Assembly: GCA_013215445.1 (NCBI GenBank)
Contig: JABSRA010000013.1
Coordinates: forward strand, 5,722 to 69,721
Reading direction: 5' to 3'
Origin: Oceanospirillaceae bacterium
GTDB lineage: Bacteria > Pseudomonadota > Gammaproteobacteria > Pseudomonadales > Balneatricaceae
DNA: 64,000 bases
The notes under the pieces are model-generated. The model did no database searches. It worked only from the letters and a program-made list of their open reading frames with translations, and had not been told where the DNA came from. Each line of letters starts with the position of its first letter. Position 1 is the first letter of the stretch. This document shows, piece by piece, positions 55,963 to 64,000 of the stretch. A program made the position numbers and the translations under genes.

Positions 55963-57222
55963 TTAGTGAGCCAGCATCACTCTTGGATCTTTGTAGAGCA
56001 CGCCATCTTTCATAATCATGCGAAGATTCTCGCGCTGCTGTAGCAGCGAGACATCTTGTGTAGGATCGCCTTTCACCAACAGCAAATCCGCCAAAAATCC
56101 TGGTTTAACTTGGCCTAAACGGGTACTTTCTCCCATCAATGCAGCGCCATTTAACGTGGCACACTGCAGCGCCTCAACGGGGGAGTATCCAAAGTAGCGG
56201 ACAAAGTGCTCAATATCGCGGGCGTTTTGCCCCATGGGAGTGACAGCAAAGCCATAATCACCGCCGACCACTAAACGCATCTTGCGCTCGCGCATCTTGT
56301 GGTAGGTGGCACAGCAAGTTTCAAATTTTCGGTACAGATCAAGTTGATTGCAAAGTTCGACACTAATCCCGGCCACTTCCCCTTCGTGCACACAATTGTG
56401 CACTAAGCCAAAAGCAGGGCCGACAAAGCAACTATCGCGAACCGACTCAAGCATATCTAGGGCTTCTTCGTCGGCAAAATCACAGTGGTAGATACACTCA
56501 ATGCCACTGCGTACCGCCATTTTTACGCTTTTAGAAGATCGCGCATGTGCGGCAATAGTCTTGCCGAAAGTTTTGGCAACACTGACCAGAGCACTGAGTT
56601 CATCCTCTTCCATCGGGGTAACTTCAGCGCGGGCGTGAGAGACAAACTCATCACCCGAGATATTGATTTTAATATTATCCACCCCGTCGCGGACACACTC
56701 GCGGGCAATACGGCGCATCTCTATGGGGCCATCCCCAATCAAACCAAAGCTCTCTTGATGCATAAAGCGACGTCGCTCGTCACCCAGACCTGCAGTAGTG
56801 GTGATTTCAGGGCTGGCAGCTCGCATCCGGGGCCCGATAATTAAGCCGCTCTCTATCGCATTTCTGGCCGTGACCCCCAGCAGCGGTTTAGCGGATGCCG
56901 CTTCAAAGACGGAAGTGAAACCGTGAGATAACAGCAACTCTAAATTTTTGGCTGTCAATAACATATGCTCTTCACTGGAGATACGCCCCAACTCAGCGGG
57001 CTCATTGATACCCACAAAACTTGGGTGCGCGTGACCTTCGACTAAACCCGGCATTAGCGTTAATCCATCCGCTTCAATGACTTCGCCCACAAAATCTAAA
57101 TCAGGCTGGCTCCCATCGCGAACACTGAGAATTTTATTACCCTCAATAATCACTGTGGCAGCATAAGTATCAGCTCTTATTCCATCCCAAACTTTAGCCC
57201 CCTGAATACATATTTTCGACAT
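55963..57222 (-). CDS. Metal-dependent amidohydrolase (imidazolonepropionase/prolidase-like)
   Basis: 419 residues. The amidohydrolase HxH pair is in VEGHAHPSF, later ligands in IAAHARSS and CIYHCDF, and the closing Asp in VVGGDYGFAVTP; composite beta-sandwich ends (KVWDG..., FLADLLLVKGDP) complete the fold. Such enzymes hydrolyse cyclic amides, dipeptides or lactone-like rings. It is the first gene of the minus-strand block, 122 bases before the binding-protein gene, so it probably acts on the imported compound or a product of it. Confidence 0.85.
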   Translation of the reverse strand: MSKICIQGAKVWDGIRADTYAATVIIEGNKILSVRDGSQPDLDFVGEVIEADGLTLMPGLVEGHAHPSFVGINEPAELGRISSEEHMLLTAKNLELLLSHGFTSVFEAASAKPLLGVTARNAIESGLIIGPRMRAASPEITTTAGLGDERRRFMHQESFGLIGDGPIEMRRIARECVRDGVDNIKINISGDEFVSHARAEVTPMEEDELSALVSVAKTFGKTIAAHARSSKSVKMAVRSGIECIYHCDFADEEALDMLESVRDSCFVGPAFGLVHNCVHEGEVAGISVELCNQLDLYRKFETCCATYHKMRERKMRLVVGGDYGFAVTPMGQNARDIEHFVRYFGYSPVEALQCATLNGAALMGESTRLGQVKPGFLADLLLVKGDPTQDVSLLQQRENLRMIMKDGVLYKDPRVMLAH

Positions 57223-57670
57223 GACAAGCTCCCGCTGTTTTTTAACAATGAGTAGAGGCTAACACGCAGAAAATAACTAAATAACGGGCAAACTCACGAA
57301 CCTGGCCCTTATACTGAACAAGTCCAAATTGTGGATCACATAAGTAGGGTTTTTACTGATTTATAATTTTTCATAGCACTACAGCAGGTAATATTTGACT
57401 CATATATCGGACTTATAAAAGACCAGAAAGGAAGAATGAGGATGCCTTTTGTTATGAGGTGATAACCCTGGAACTATCAATAAGCGCTTACTAGAATCAT
57501 CAATAAACCAATAATTTCACAACTAAGGAGTGATTAACCCACAGCGGTCAGATCGCTGAAAACAAGCCATTATGTAAATCACCAGTTCATCTTTATCAAT
57601 GTACAAACTAAGCAATTGATAGCTGGCAGTTCTAAATACCCCCTAGGATATTGGAGTATTGTTTGTGATT

Positions 57671-57694
57671 CCTAACAGCTACGACGCTGTTAGG
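57671..57694. repeat. Perfect 9-bp inverted repeat
   Basis: CCTAACAGC and GCTGTTAGG around a 6-base loop. No T-tract follows, so it is not a typical terminator. It lies 14 bases before a ribosome-site-bearing short frame. Confidence 0.7.
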
Positions 57695-57708
57695 TTGAAA
57701 AGGAAAAG

Positions 57709-57894
57709 ATGCTACTCTCGACAACTAAGAATTACTTGAAATCTGTGCATAGTCTAAGAAACTTCCAAAGCTCGTCAAAAAGAGGCTCTTCAGAAAATGT
57801 TCTTCCATTGTCCAATATCCATGTGAGTTGTAAACCTCTGGGACCTAGACAAGTTTATGCAGCAATAAAAAGAGACTGTCCTCTATCAGCATAG
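57709..57894 (+). CDS. Possible small protein, unsupported by homology
   Basis: 61 codons, basic and serine-rich, with AGGA correctly placed before the ATG. It ends 5 bases from the end of the convergent gene. I recognise no family and the composition is unremarkable; it may be chance. Confidence 0.2.
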   Translation: MLLSTTKNYLKSVHSLRNFQSSSKRGSSENVLPLSNIHVSCKPLGPRQVYAAIKRDCPLSA

Positions 57895-57899
57895 TAATG

Positions 57900-58682
57900 C
57901 TACTTTTTAATGACCTCTTGATAGAGTTTATTTAGCGCCATTTCAAAGGTTAAGTTATCGTCTTGAGTGCAATATTTTTCGACTGTGCGCATTACAAATT
58001 TAATATTTTGCTGATGCTGTAGAGCAAAACTGGCGCATGCTGCTTTTAATTTTTTGTCCAGATTTTTTCGTGTAAATTTTTCATGGAAGCTATTAATCGC
58101 GGTATCAAAACAATTGTTGTGCTCAGTGAATAATTCTAACAGTTTAGCTTTTGGGATCCGGTAGGCTTTGCTGGCATAGTCTAGCGCATCCCGAAAGCTA
58201 GCGAATTTTTCCCCGAAAACCAAGAACACTACATTTTTAACAAAATGGGCACGGTGCTTGACCCCATCAGCCTCAAAATCAAAGCCGCTAAATGCCACCC
58301 GTTGACAGGACTCTTTACCCAACCTCATACCTGCGTTAACACTATGTTTTAATTGGTAAGCCAAATCTTCAATCTCCTCTGGATTCCAGACTTCATAGAT
58401 GCGAATGGCTCTTTTATATTTACGGGCTAAGCTACCTTTTGCCACCGTTACACGCTGCTCTAATAAAGCACTGTTATCCTCTCTTAAAAAGTAACAGCAC
58501 TCCCTGCAAGCTGGCACTTTATAAAAATCAGCTTCTTCACGGGTTTTTAGATAGAACTCAGCATATTTTAGCGGTGGTATAAAGTCATATTCAGTGGCGA
58601 TACAACCACAGAAAAAGCAGGTATTGAAATTTTTAGCCTGCAATGCACTCATTTGACGATATAGATCTGTTTCACGATGCAT
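57900..58682 (-). CDS. Unknown protein with degenerate HNH-like zinc site
   Basis: 260 residues, basic and lysine-rich. Near the N-terminus Cys22-x-x-Cys25 (TCFFCG) and Cys59-x-x-Cys62 (ACRECC) enclose EYDFIPPLKYAEF. This resembles the C-x-x-C / (D/H)H-x-x-P / C-x-x-C frame of HNH nucleases, but the catalytic His position reads Phe (YDFIPP), so it is likely a zinc-binding, non-nucleolytic derivative. The rest is helical with no motif I know. It stands alone between two gene-poor spacers. Confidence 0.7.
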   Translation of the reverse strand: MHRETDLYRQMSALQAKNFNTCFFCGCIATEYDFIPPLKYAEFYLKTREEADFYKVPACRECCYFLREDNSALLEQRVTVAKGSLARKYKRAIRIYEVWNPEEIEDLAYQLKHSVNAGMRLGKESCQRVAFSGFDFEADGVKHRAHFVKNVVFLVFGEKFASFRDALDYASKAYRIPKAKLLELFTEHNNCFDTAINSFHEKFTRKNLDKKLKAACASFALQHQQNIKFVMRTVEKYCTQDDNLTFEMALNKLYQEVIKK

Positions 58683-59048
58683 AATTAGCGTTCTTCTTCC
58701 ATTTTTTAGAGATTATGCATAACCATACAGTCTTTAAAAGACTATCACTGATTTCTTTTTTGAGAGTTAACAGTAATATATTCACCTACCTTAATTTTGC
58801 AAAATTGCAACGGCTCAAAAACTCGACATGGGGAGGATTGCCAGTTTTGTCAGTGGTGATGTAAATAACCCTATCACTGCCGCCCAGAACCAGCGCCGAT
58901 ACCGGTATCGATGCTCTAACTCATGGAATGGAAGCTATCTACCACTCACACTGTTAAATATAAAGTAAGTAGCCGTCCGGTTATTGCATGTATATGCGGG
59001 CTATGTTCAACTTCGTACTGTATTTTAACCGACCACTAAAGAGACGCT
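58683..59048. other. Divergent promoter region, HNH-like gene / IclR gene
   Basis: 366 bases. A short palindrome (AGTCTTT-A-AAAGACT, 58729-58743) lies about 50 bases from the HNH-like start. Otherwise no supported feature. Confidence 0.5.
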
Positions 59049-59840
59049 ATGAGCAATACCACCAGGGAAAAGGGTTCTTCAATTACCCGCGTATTACAGA
59101 TTATTGAGATAGTCTCTAAAGCTGATCGCCCAATGTCCCCCGCTGACTTGGCCTTCCACCTAAACATCCCCAAGCCCAGCATTCACCGTCTGCTCAATCA
59201 ACTGCAAGCTGAGAACTTCCTGCAGCTCAACATGCGTGGTTTGGTGGTGCCTGGCAATCGTATGCAGAGTATTGCCTTAGGCGTACTTTACAACAACCGC
59301 TTTAAAGCACTACGCCAGGCTATCTTAGCCCAACTAACCGATAAAATTGGCGAGACCTGCGGCATTTCCATCCCCAATGGCGCCGATATGATTTATTACG
59401 ACAGAGTACAAAATGCCAGTCCAGTCCAAGTACATCTACCCATTGGTAGTCATACCCCTATCGGCGCCACCGCCAGCGGTAAACTCTATTTGAGCACACT
59501 GTCTAAAACACGCTGTCAAAAAATCATTGAAAAAATGCCACTACAGCGCTACGCGAGAAACACTATTACCCAAGTTGATGTATTACACGCACAGATACAA
59601 CAGATAAAAGACGCTGGTATCGCCACTGATAATGAAGAGTTTATAGATGGGATGGTGGCTATTGCCGTGCCTATTCAAAATGCCCAGGGAAAATTATTTG
59701 CCTGTCTGTTTAGCCATGCACCGGTGATTCGGATGAGCTTAGCGCAATTACTTGAATTTTCCCCAGTGCTAAAACAGGCCGCTATCGAACTTGCTGAATT
59801 ACTCGATGATAGCTCTGCCAACCCTGAACAGCTCAACTAA
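59049..59840 (+). CDS. IclR-family transcriptional regulator
   Basis: 263 residues, the normal family length. The N-terminal winged helix (about 10-75) contains SPADLAFHLNIPKPSIHRLLNQLQ. The effector domain shows HLPIGSHTPIGATASGKLYLS and DNEEFIDGMVAIAVPIQN, the usual ligand-pocket blocks. It is convergent with the DadA-like gene and separated from the HNH-like gene by a divergent spacer. Targets unknown. Confidence 0.92.
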   Translation: MSNTTREKGSSITRVLQIIEIVSKADRPMSPADLAFHLNIPKPSIHRLLNQLQAENFLQLNMRGLVVPGNRMQSIALGVLYNNRFKALRQAILAQLTDKIGETCGISIPNGADMIYYDRVQNASPVQVHLPIGSHTPIGATASGKLYLSTLSKTRCQKIIEKMPLQRYARNTITQVDVLHAQIQQIKDAGIATDNEEFIDGMVAIAVPIQNAQGKLFACLFSHAPVIRMSLAQLLEFSPVLKQAAIELAELLDDSSANPEQLN

Positions 59841-59994
59841 CTTTTTAATCGGGCGAGCGGCGACAAGTCTCTCTCTGGTTGAGCATTACTCAGCTAAATG
59901 AATAAGTTTAGTCTACTCGTAACACGCCCTGTTCCAGCGCCCCTAGCAGGCACTGTAGCGAGGTGATGCCGAGGGCTATGATGGTTAATTCAAC

Positions 59995-61245
59995 TTAGAT
60001 TCGCAACAGATCCATGCTGATCTGTGGCGTTTTATTGGCGATGATATCAGCCACTATTTTTGCTGTCCCACAGGAGAGCGTCCATCCCAAATTGCCATGA
60101 CCTACATTTAGGAATAAATTTGGGATGGCAGAAGCGCCGAGTATCGGCAATGATGTCGGTGTCATGGGCCGCAACCCCGCCCAGTATTTGACATCACTAT
60201 AATCGGCCACATCGGGGAGTATTTCTTTGGCTAACTGCAAAATAGCTTTAAAATCTTGTTGGCGATGACTAATGTCGAAACCATCAAAAACGGCCGATGA
60301 AACAATCCGCAGACGATCTCCCATAACCGACAACGCGACTAATTTATCAGTATCATCAAAGCCCGGCATTGACTGCATTTGTGTATCGTACAGCGGTGCC
60401 GTTATCGAAAAACCTTTGATCGGGTAGATTGGCAAATTAATACCTAAGGGTTTTGCTAAAATACTGCTGTGGGCACCCGCTGCCAATACGTATGCATCTG
60501 CTTTAAACTCGCCTTTAGAAGTTAATATACGCGATATTTTATTATTCTCTTGAAGAATACTTTCAACTGAAGCTCCCCAGATAAATTGACAATTTGTATT
60601 ATTGATACACCATTGCGCTAGTTCGCGAGTAAATTTGGTGGAATCGCCGGTTTTACAATTAGGTGAGAAAACAGCCCCAGCGTATACCTGACTATTGCCT
60701 TGAAGCATCGGCAGTTTGTGGTGTAGCGCATCTCGGTCAAGTAATTCTAGCTGCAGCCCCCGCTCTTGCAAAAAATTAAAATGATGACTCAATTTTTTCA
60801 ATTCACTGGCGCTTCTACTCGCATAGACAATACCTTGATCACTGGCATCAAAATTTATCTGGGTAGCCTGTCGCAAGTCTGCCAACATATCTATCGAATA
60901 TTGGGCTAATTTATATTTACAATCTGAGTTTTGCATCCACTTGCTACGCCGGCATTGATATAAAAATGATGCTGTCCAACGCCATAGTGCCGGATCCATA
61001 TGGAATTTATACTTTACGCCCAACTCAGGGTTTAACAGGGATTTAATCGCCAGTTTTAAAGCGGACGGTGATGCCCAAGCAAAGGCATCACTGGGACTTA
61101 AAAAACCCGCATTTCCGGCGGTCGCACCAAAATCTCCCTGTTGTTGCTGCGCCTCTAAAACAGTGACATTCGCGCCTGCTTGAGCCAGATAATAAGCAGT
61201 TGTCACACCGACAACACCTCCACCAATAACTACTACGTTCATCAT
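59995..61245 (-). CDS. D-amino-acid dehydrogenase-like FAD oxidoreductase (DadA family)
   Basis: 416 residues; a second ATG follows immediately, so the start is known within one codon. The N-terminal Rossmann loop is VVIGGGVVGVTTAYYLAQAG, followed by the E of VLEAQ. The C-terminal FAD block is LRPMTPTSLPILG and NVGHGNLGWTLSCG, as in DadA. It would oxidise D-amino acids, or a related imino/amino acid, to 2-oxo acids at the membrane. Its divergent neighbour is an RpiR regulator followed by a peptide/opine-type binding protein, suggesting use of imported amino-acid derivatives. Confidence 0.88.
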   Translation of the reverse strand: MMNVVVIGGGVVGVTTAYYLAQAGANVTVLEAQQQQGDFGATAGNAGFLSPSDAFAWASPSALKLAIKSLLNPELGVKYKFHMDPALWRWTASFLYQCRRSKWMQNSDCKYKLAQYSIDMLADLRQATQINFDASDQGIVYASRSASELKKLSHHFNFLQERGLQLELLDRDALHHKLPMLQGNSQVYAGAVFSPNCKTGDSTKFTRELAQWCINNTNCQFIWGASVESILQENNKISRILTSKGEFKADAYVLAAGAHSSILAKPLGINLPIYPIKGFSITAPLYDTQMQSMPGFDDTDKLVALSVMGDRLRIVSSAVFDGFDISHRQQDFKAILQLAKEILPDVADYSDVKYWAGLRPMTPTSLPILGASAIPNLFLNVGHGNLGWTLSCGTAKIVADIIANKTPQISMDLLRI

Positions 61246-61709
61246 ATTACTCAGATAATAAATTTATAAATAACTCTGTGTGACCGGTATGAAATCACTC
61301 CACAACAATTCTCCACTCGCGACCAATGCCGCTATCAAGCACCAAATAAGACACTGCTTAGCGCAGCCAGACAAAACCAGCATTGACGATATTGCAATGG
61401 CTACGTAAGCGATTGACGGCTGTATGCTACATTTTCAAATCGCCGTCTAAATCAACTTGGGGCAGCATGCAATACATCCGGTTAATCAGCGCTGATTCAT
61501 CAACAGACTTCAGCCTCGAGCATTTTACCCGACGCTTTTCTCCAAGAATCTGCGGTACTACATGATGGAATTGTTTTTAACTGGGGCTATTTAAGCATTG
61601 ATTGAAGATTCAATGCAAGAAAAATAAAATGGTTTACTTTGTGAAAGTTTTATAACATTATGGCCGCATAATTAATGATATGCATATCAAAAATTTCTAG
61701 GAAATAACT
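61246..61709. other. Divergent promoter region, dadA-like / rpiR-like
   Basis: 464 bases. AT-rich towards the RpiR gene, with the palindrome at 61677-61688. A 60-codon frame at 61383-61565 has no ribosome site or recognisable sequence, and is not called. Confidence 0.5.
61677..61688. promoter_or_regulatory. Perfect 12-bp palindrome, candidate operator
   Basis: GATATGCATATC centred about 27 bases before the RpiR-type ATG and just upstream of its AGGAAA ribosome site. It could be an autoregulatory operator. Short AT-rich palindromes do arise by chance. Confidence 0.35.
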
Positions 61710-62642
61710 ATGTCGAGACCACTGCGCGAGCGTCTGGAAGAAGCACTATCCTCGGCTTCAAAAGCTGATCGAGTGATAGCCACTTACATGTTAGCAGAAA
61801 TGAGCTCACTGCCCTTTGAAACAGCGGCAAGTTTAGCGGCCAAGGTTGAAGTAAGTGAACCCACAGTCGGGCGGTTTTGCAAGACTATTGGCTACAACGG
61901 TTTTAAAGATTTTAAAAGTAACTTGAAAAAAGAAACAGGGGATGCCCCCTGGTTAATCGGCGAGCGTTTGAGCGATTTGCAAGATCGTACAAAAGCGGGT
62001 GAGGATCAGTTAACGCGAGGCTTAGAGCTGGAAATGGCATCGTTAATAGCCGTTTACGAAATGGCCCACAGCCCAGAGTGGGACCGCGTTGTTAAGCGTT
62101 TAGCCAAGAGTAAAAATGTCTATGCGACAGGTTTTCAAACAGAGCGCGGCATGGCGCAAATATTTGTCAATCAATTGCAATACCTGCGCGAGGGGGTGCA
62201 TTTAGTCGACCTTGCCAATGGCAGTTTTGCCGAGGTACTCGCCAGTGATGATCCGGATGCAACCTTAATTATTTTCGAGGCACGCAGGTATTCACGCAGT
62301 GCTCAAAAACTGGCCAAAGAGGCAAAAGCAATAGGTATTCCCGTCACTTTAGTCACCGATCCCTACTGTGATTGGGGGCATGAAGTGACCGATGAAATTT
62401 TTGTGGTACCCACTTCATTCAATTTATTTTGGGAATCCACCGCACAAATGGCAAGTTTAGCTAACTTATTAGTCAATGGTGTGTTCATTGAGTTGGGACC
62501 GCAAGTTGAAAAACGTATGAATAAAATCGCCAAGCTCTATGGCTCCTTCACGGGCCATGTCGGCGATCCAGAATTTTCTCGAGCTGAGGGATTAAATAAG
62601 CCCTCGAAAAATAACCATAATAAAAGTAAGAAGGAAGTGTAA
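61710..62642 (+). CDS. MurR/RpiR-family transcriptional regulator
   Basis: 310 residues. The RpiR helix-turn-helix (about 15-80) reads ETAASLAAKVEVSEPTVGRFCKTIGYNGFKDFK. The C-terminal SIS domain (about 120-260) has VYATGFQTERGMA and ARRYSRSAQKLAKEAKAIG. SIS domains usually bind phosphosugars, but RpiR members also control amino-acid and opine uptake. It starts the operon with the binding-protein gene 2 bases downstream, so it probably controls that transporter. Confidence 0.92.
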   Translation: MSRPLRERLEEALSSASKADRVIATYMLAEMSSLPFETAASLAAKVEVSEPTVGRFCKTIGYNGFKDFKSNLKKETGDAPWLIGERLSDLQDRTKAGEDQLTRGLELEMASLIAVYEMAHSPEWDRVVKRLAKSKNVYATGFQTERGMAQIFVNQLQYLREGVHLVDLANGSFAEVLASDDPDATLIIFEARRYSRSAQKLAKEAKAIGIPVTLVTDPYCDWGHEVTDEIFVVPTSFNLFWESTAQMASLANLLVNGVFIELGPQVEKRMNKIAKLYGSFTGHVGDPEFSRAEGLNKPSKNNHNKSKKEV

Positions 62643-62644
62643 TA

Positions 62645-64000
62645 ATGCATTCTACCAAAAGAAAATTTTTATCTGCTTCACTCACTGTTGCAGCTACCTT
62701 GTTAGCTAGCAGTATCGCTCTGGCACAGCAGGCAACTATCGCACTACCGATGAGCGAGTTGGGGGCCACCTCCTATGACCCCGTGACAGCCAATTCGCTC
62801 AACTCTGCGACGTCTTTAATCTACGATCGCCTAGTTGAACAAGATGCCGACCAATCTTACCACCCTCACTTAGCGACTTCATGGGAAGAGAGCAGTGACG
62901 GTATGAACTGGACGTTTAAGCTTAAAGCGGGTGTTACATTTCACGATGGCAGTGAATTTAATGCACAGACCATCGCCGATTGGATTCCCGATTTTGCCGG
63001 CACCGATAATGCTTATTTAGTTGCTGCGATTGAATCGGTTGAAGTCGTTGATAACTTAACCTTTAAATTCATCATGAAGCGCCCTGAACCCAACTTACTG
63101 TATAACTTAGCCAGTACTTTTATGGGAGTTCCCGGACAGGCAGCTGTGGATAGGTTAGGCGATAAATTTGGTATTACCGAGGCAATTGGAACGGGGCCTT
63201 TCAAGCTAGATAAGTTTGAGATTGGTTTAGAAACCGTACTGACTAAGAATGAAGACTATGCATGGGGTTCTGATTTATCAGAAAATCAAGGCGCGCCTTA
63301 TTTAGATAAAGTGATATTTCGAGAGATTGCCGATCAATCGACCGCTTTTCTAGAAATGAAAACCGGCGGAGTTGACCTTTTATTAGGCGTGCCAACTGAC
63401 TTCCTTGAAATACTGGGAAAGCAAAGTAATGTGCAAATCATTCAGATGGCTGGCACCGGCATTCACTATATGCCAATCAATACCACCTCAGCGCCTTTTG
63501 ATGACATCTTAGTGCGTCAAGCGACAGGTTTAGCCATCAACCAACAAATCATCTTAGATGCGATTTATAAAGGTGTCGGCAGTGTTGCTAAAAACTTTTT
63601 GATCTCCTCTCTACCAGAAGCGGAAGTTGATGCTAAATTGAACTTTAGCTACAACCCTGAAAAAGCCGCAGAGCTGCTTGATCAGGCGGGCTGGAAAATG
63701 GGCGATAACGGTATCCGAATGAAGGGAGATAAGCCTTTACAAGTTAAACTCTTTACTTCAAACAGCACCGAATTCAAACGTTTAACGCAAGTGGTACAAG
63801 CGCAGCTAAAAGAGATCGGTATGGATGCAATCATTACTGTTTTCGATAGTTCAACCATTCGCGATGAGTACAAACGCAACCAGCATCAGTTAGCTGTGCG
63901 CAGCTATGATTGGAATAACTCCGATATTTTGGATTGGTTTTTCTCCGGTGAACGAATTGGCTATCCCAACGTTTCTATGTGGAAAGATGAAAAAGGTCAG
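62645..64000 (+). CDS. ABC transporter binding protein, family 5 (peptide/opine type), 3' end beyond window
   Basis: 452 codons open to the right edge, from the ATG at 62645. A signal peptide (about 1-27, ending ALAQQ) precedes the extracytoplasmic solute-binding family 5 core: DRLVEQDADQSYHPHLATSWE, TFKLKAGVTFHDGSEFNA, GTGPFKLDKFEIG and FLEMKTGGVDLLLG. The usual length is about 500-530, so only the C-terminus is missing. It would bind oligopeptides, opines or glutathione-like ligands for an importer encoded beyond the window. It begins 2 bases after the RpiR gene, with AAGGAAG spanning the boundary. Confidence 0.93.
   Translation, partial: MHSTKRKFLSASLTVAATLLASSIALAQQATIALPMSELGATSYDPVTANSLNSATSLIYDRLVEQDADQSYHPHLATSWEESSDGMNWTFKLKAGVTFHDGSEFNAQTIADWIPDFAGTDNAYLVAAIESVEVVDNLTFKFIMKRPEPNLLYNLASTFMGVPGQAAVDRLGDKFGITEAIGTGPFKLDKFEIGLETVLTKNEDYAWGSDLSENQGAPYLDKVIFREIADQSTAFLEMKTGGVDLLLGVPTDFLEILGKQSNVQIIQMAGTGIHYMPINTTSAPFDDILVRQATGLAINQQIILDAIYKGVGSVAKNFLISSLPEAEVDAKLNFSYNPEKAAELLDQAGWKMGDNGIRMKGDKPLQVKLFTSNSTEFKRLTQVVQAQLKEIGMDAIITVFDSSTIRDEYKRNQHQLAVRSYDWNNSDILDWFFSGERIGYPNVSMWKDEKGQ

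Larger units (their letters stand above)
57223..57899. other. Long intergenic region
   Basis: 677 bases, the longest gap in the window. It holds the amidohydrolase promoter side, the inverted repeat at 57671-57694 and a doubtful 61-codon frame (57709-57894). No RNA gene or gene remnant could be recognised. Confidence 0.55.

Noticed and set aside
57671-57694. Integron attC-like site (CCTAAC...GTTAGG)
   Set aside because: The ends recall attC core sites, but the element is only 24 bp, lacks the second box pair and has no partner copy beyond the neighbouring gene. No integrase is present.
61383-61565. 60-codon frame between dadA-like and rpiR-like genes
   Set aside because: No ribosome site, no recognisable sequence; overlapping frames are broken by stops, so no gene remnant could be supported.

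Overview
The window looks like a chromosomal segment of a marine gammaproteobacterium related to the Pseudomonadales/Cellvibrionales. The argG, motY, rnt, 2-Cys peroxiredoxin, grxD neighbourhood resembles that of Pseudomonas, and YqcC, DUF3549, MetR, DNA polymerase II and a LapBCE/AggA-type type I secretion system all fit. Base composition looks to be in the mid-40s % GC by eye. I found no rRNA, tRNA, CRISPR array, insertion sequence or phage. Both edges cut through a gene.

Layout. 1-6.6 kb: a very large hybrid sensor kinase (left end cut off) divergent from an HD-GYP response regulator. 7-10.4 kb: an FkbM methyltransferase and two paralogous AraC regulators, with short tandem repeats between genes. 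10.8-17.1 kb: a four-gene RND efflux operon (DUF3313 lipoprotein, adaptor, pump, outer-membrane factor). 17.2-20.7 kb: a small exported protein, a GltS glutamate carrier, a thioesterase-like protein and a TSUP permease. 21-29.6 kb: one tightly coupled minus-strand operon encoding the whole mevalonate pathway to IPP/DMAPP (mvaA-fni-mvaS-mvk-pmk-mvaD), ending in DNA polymerase II; a terminator-like hairpin sits just before mvaA. 30-36 kb: a type I secretion system (ABC, HlyD, TolC) with a CsgD-like LuxR regulator inside it, but no adhesin gene in view. 36.4-46 kb: housekeeping genes (argG, motY, rnt, peroxiredoxin, grxD, argF, metR, class II DAHP synthase, yqcC, DUF3549).

46-57.2 kb: a MerR regulator, then a co-directional catabolic block: an amidohydrolase, a ribose/xylose-type ABC transporter (binding protein, ATPase, two permeases), two IclR-type regulators, an alpha/beta hydrolase and a XylX-like FAH-family dehydratase. 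One of these regulators is the most striking find in the window. It is a cytoplasmic protein in which an IclR-like DNA-binding domain is fused to a full-length relative of the operon's own periplasmic binding protein, so the transporter and the transcription factor probably read the same ligand.

57.2-64 kb: a protein with a degenerate HNH-like zinc motif, an IclR regulator, a DadA-like oxidase, and an RpiR regulator followed by a family-5 (peptide/opine) binding protein that runs off the right edge.
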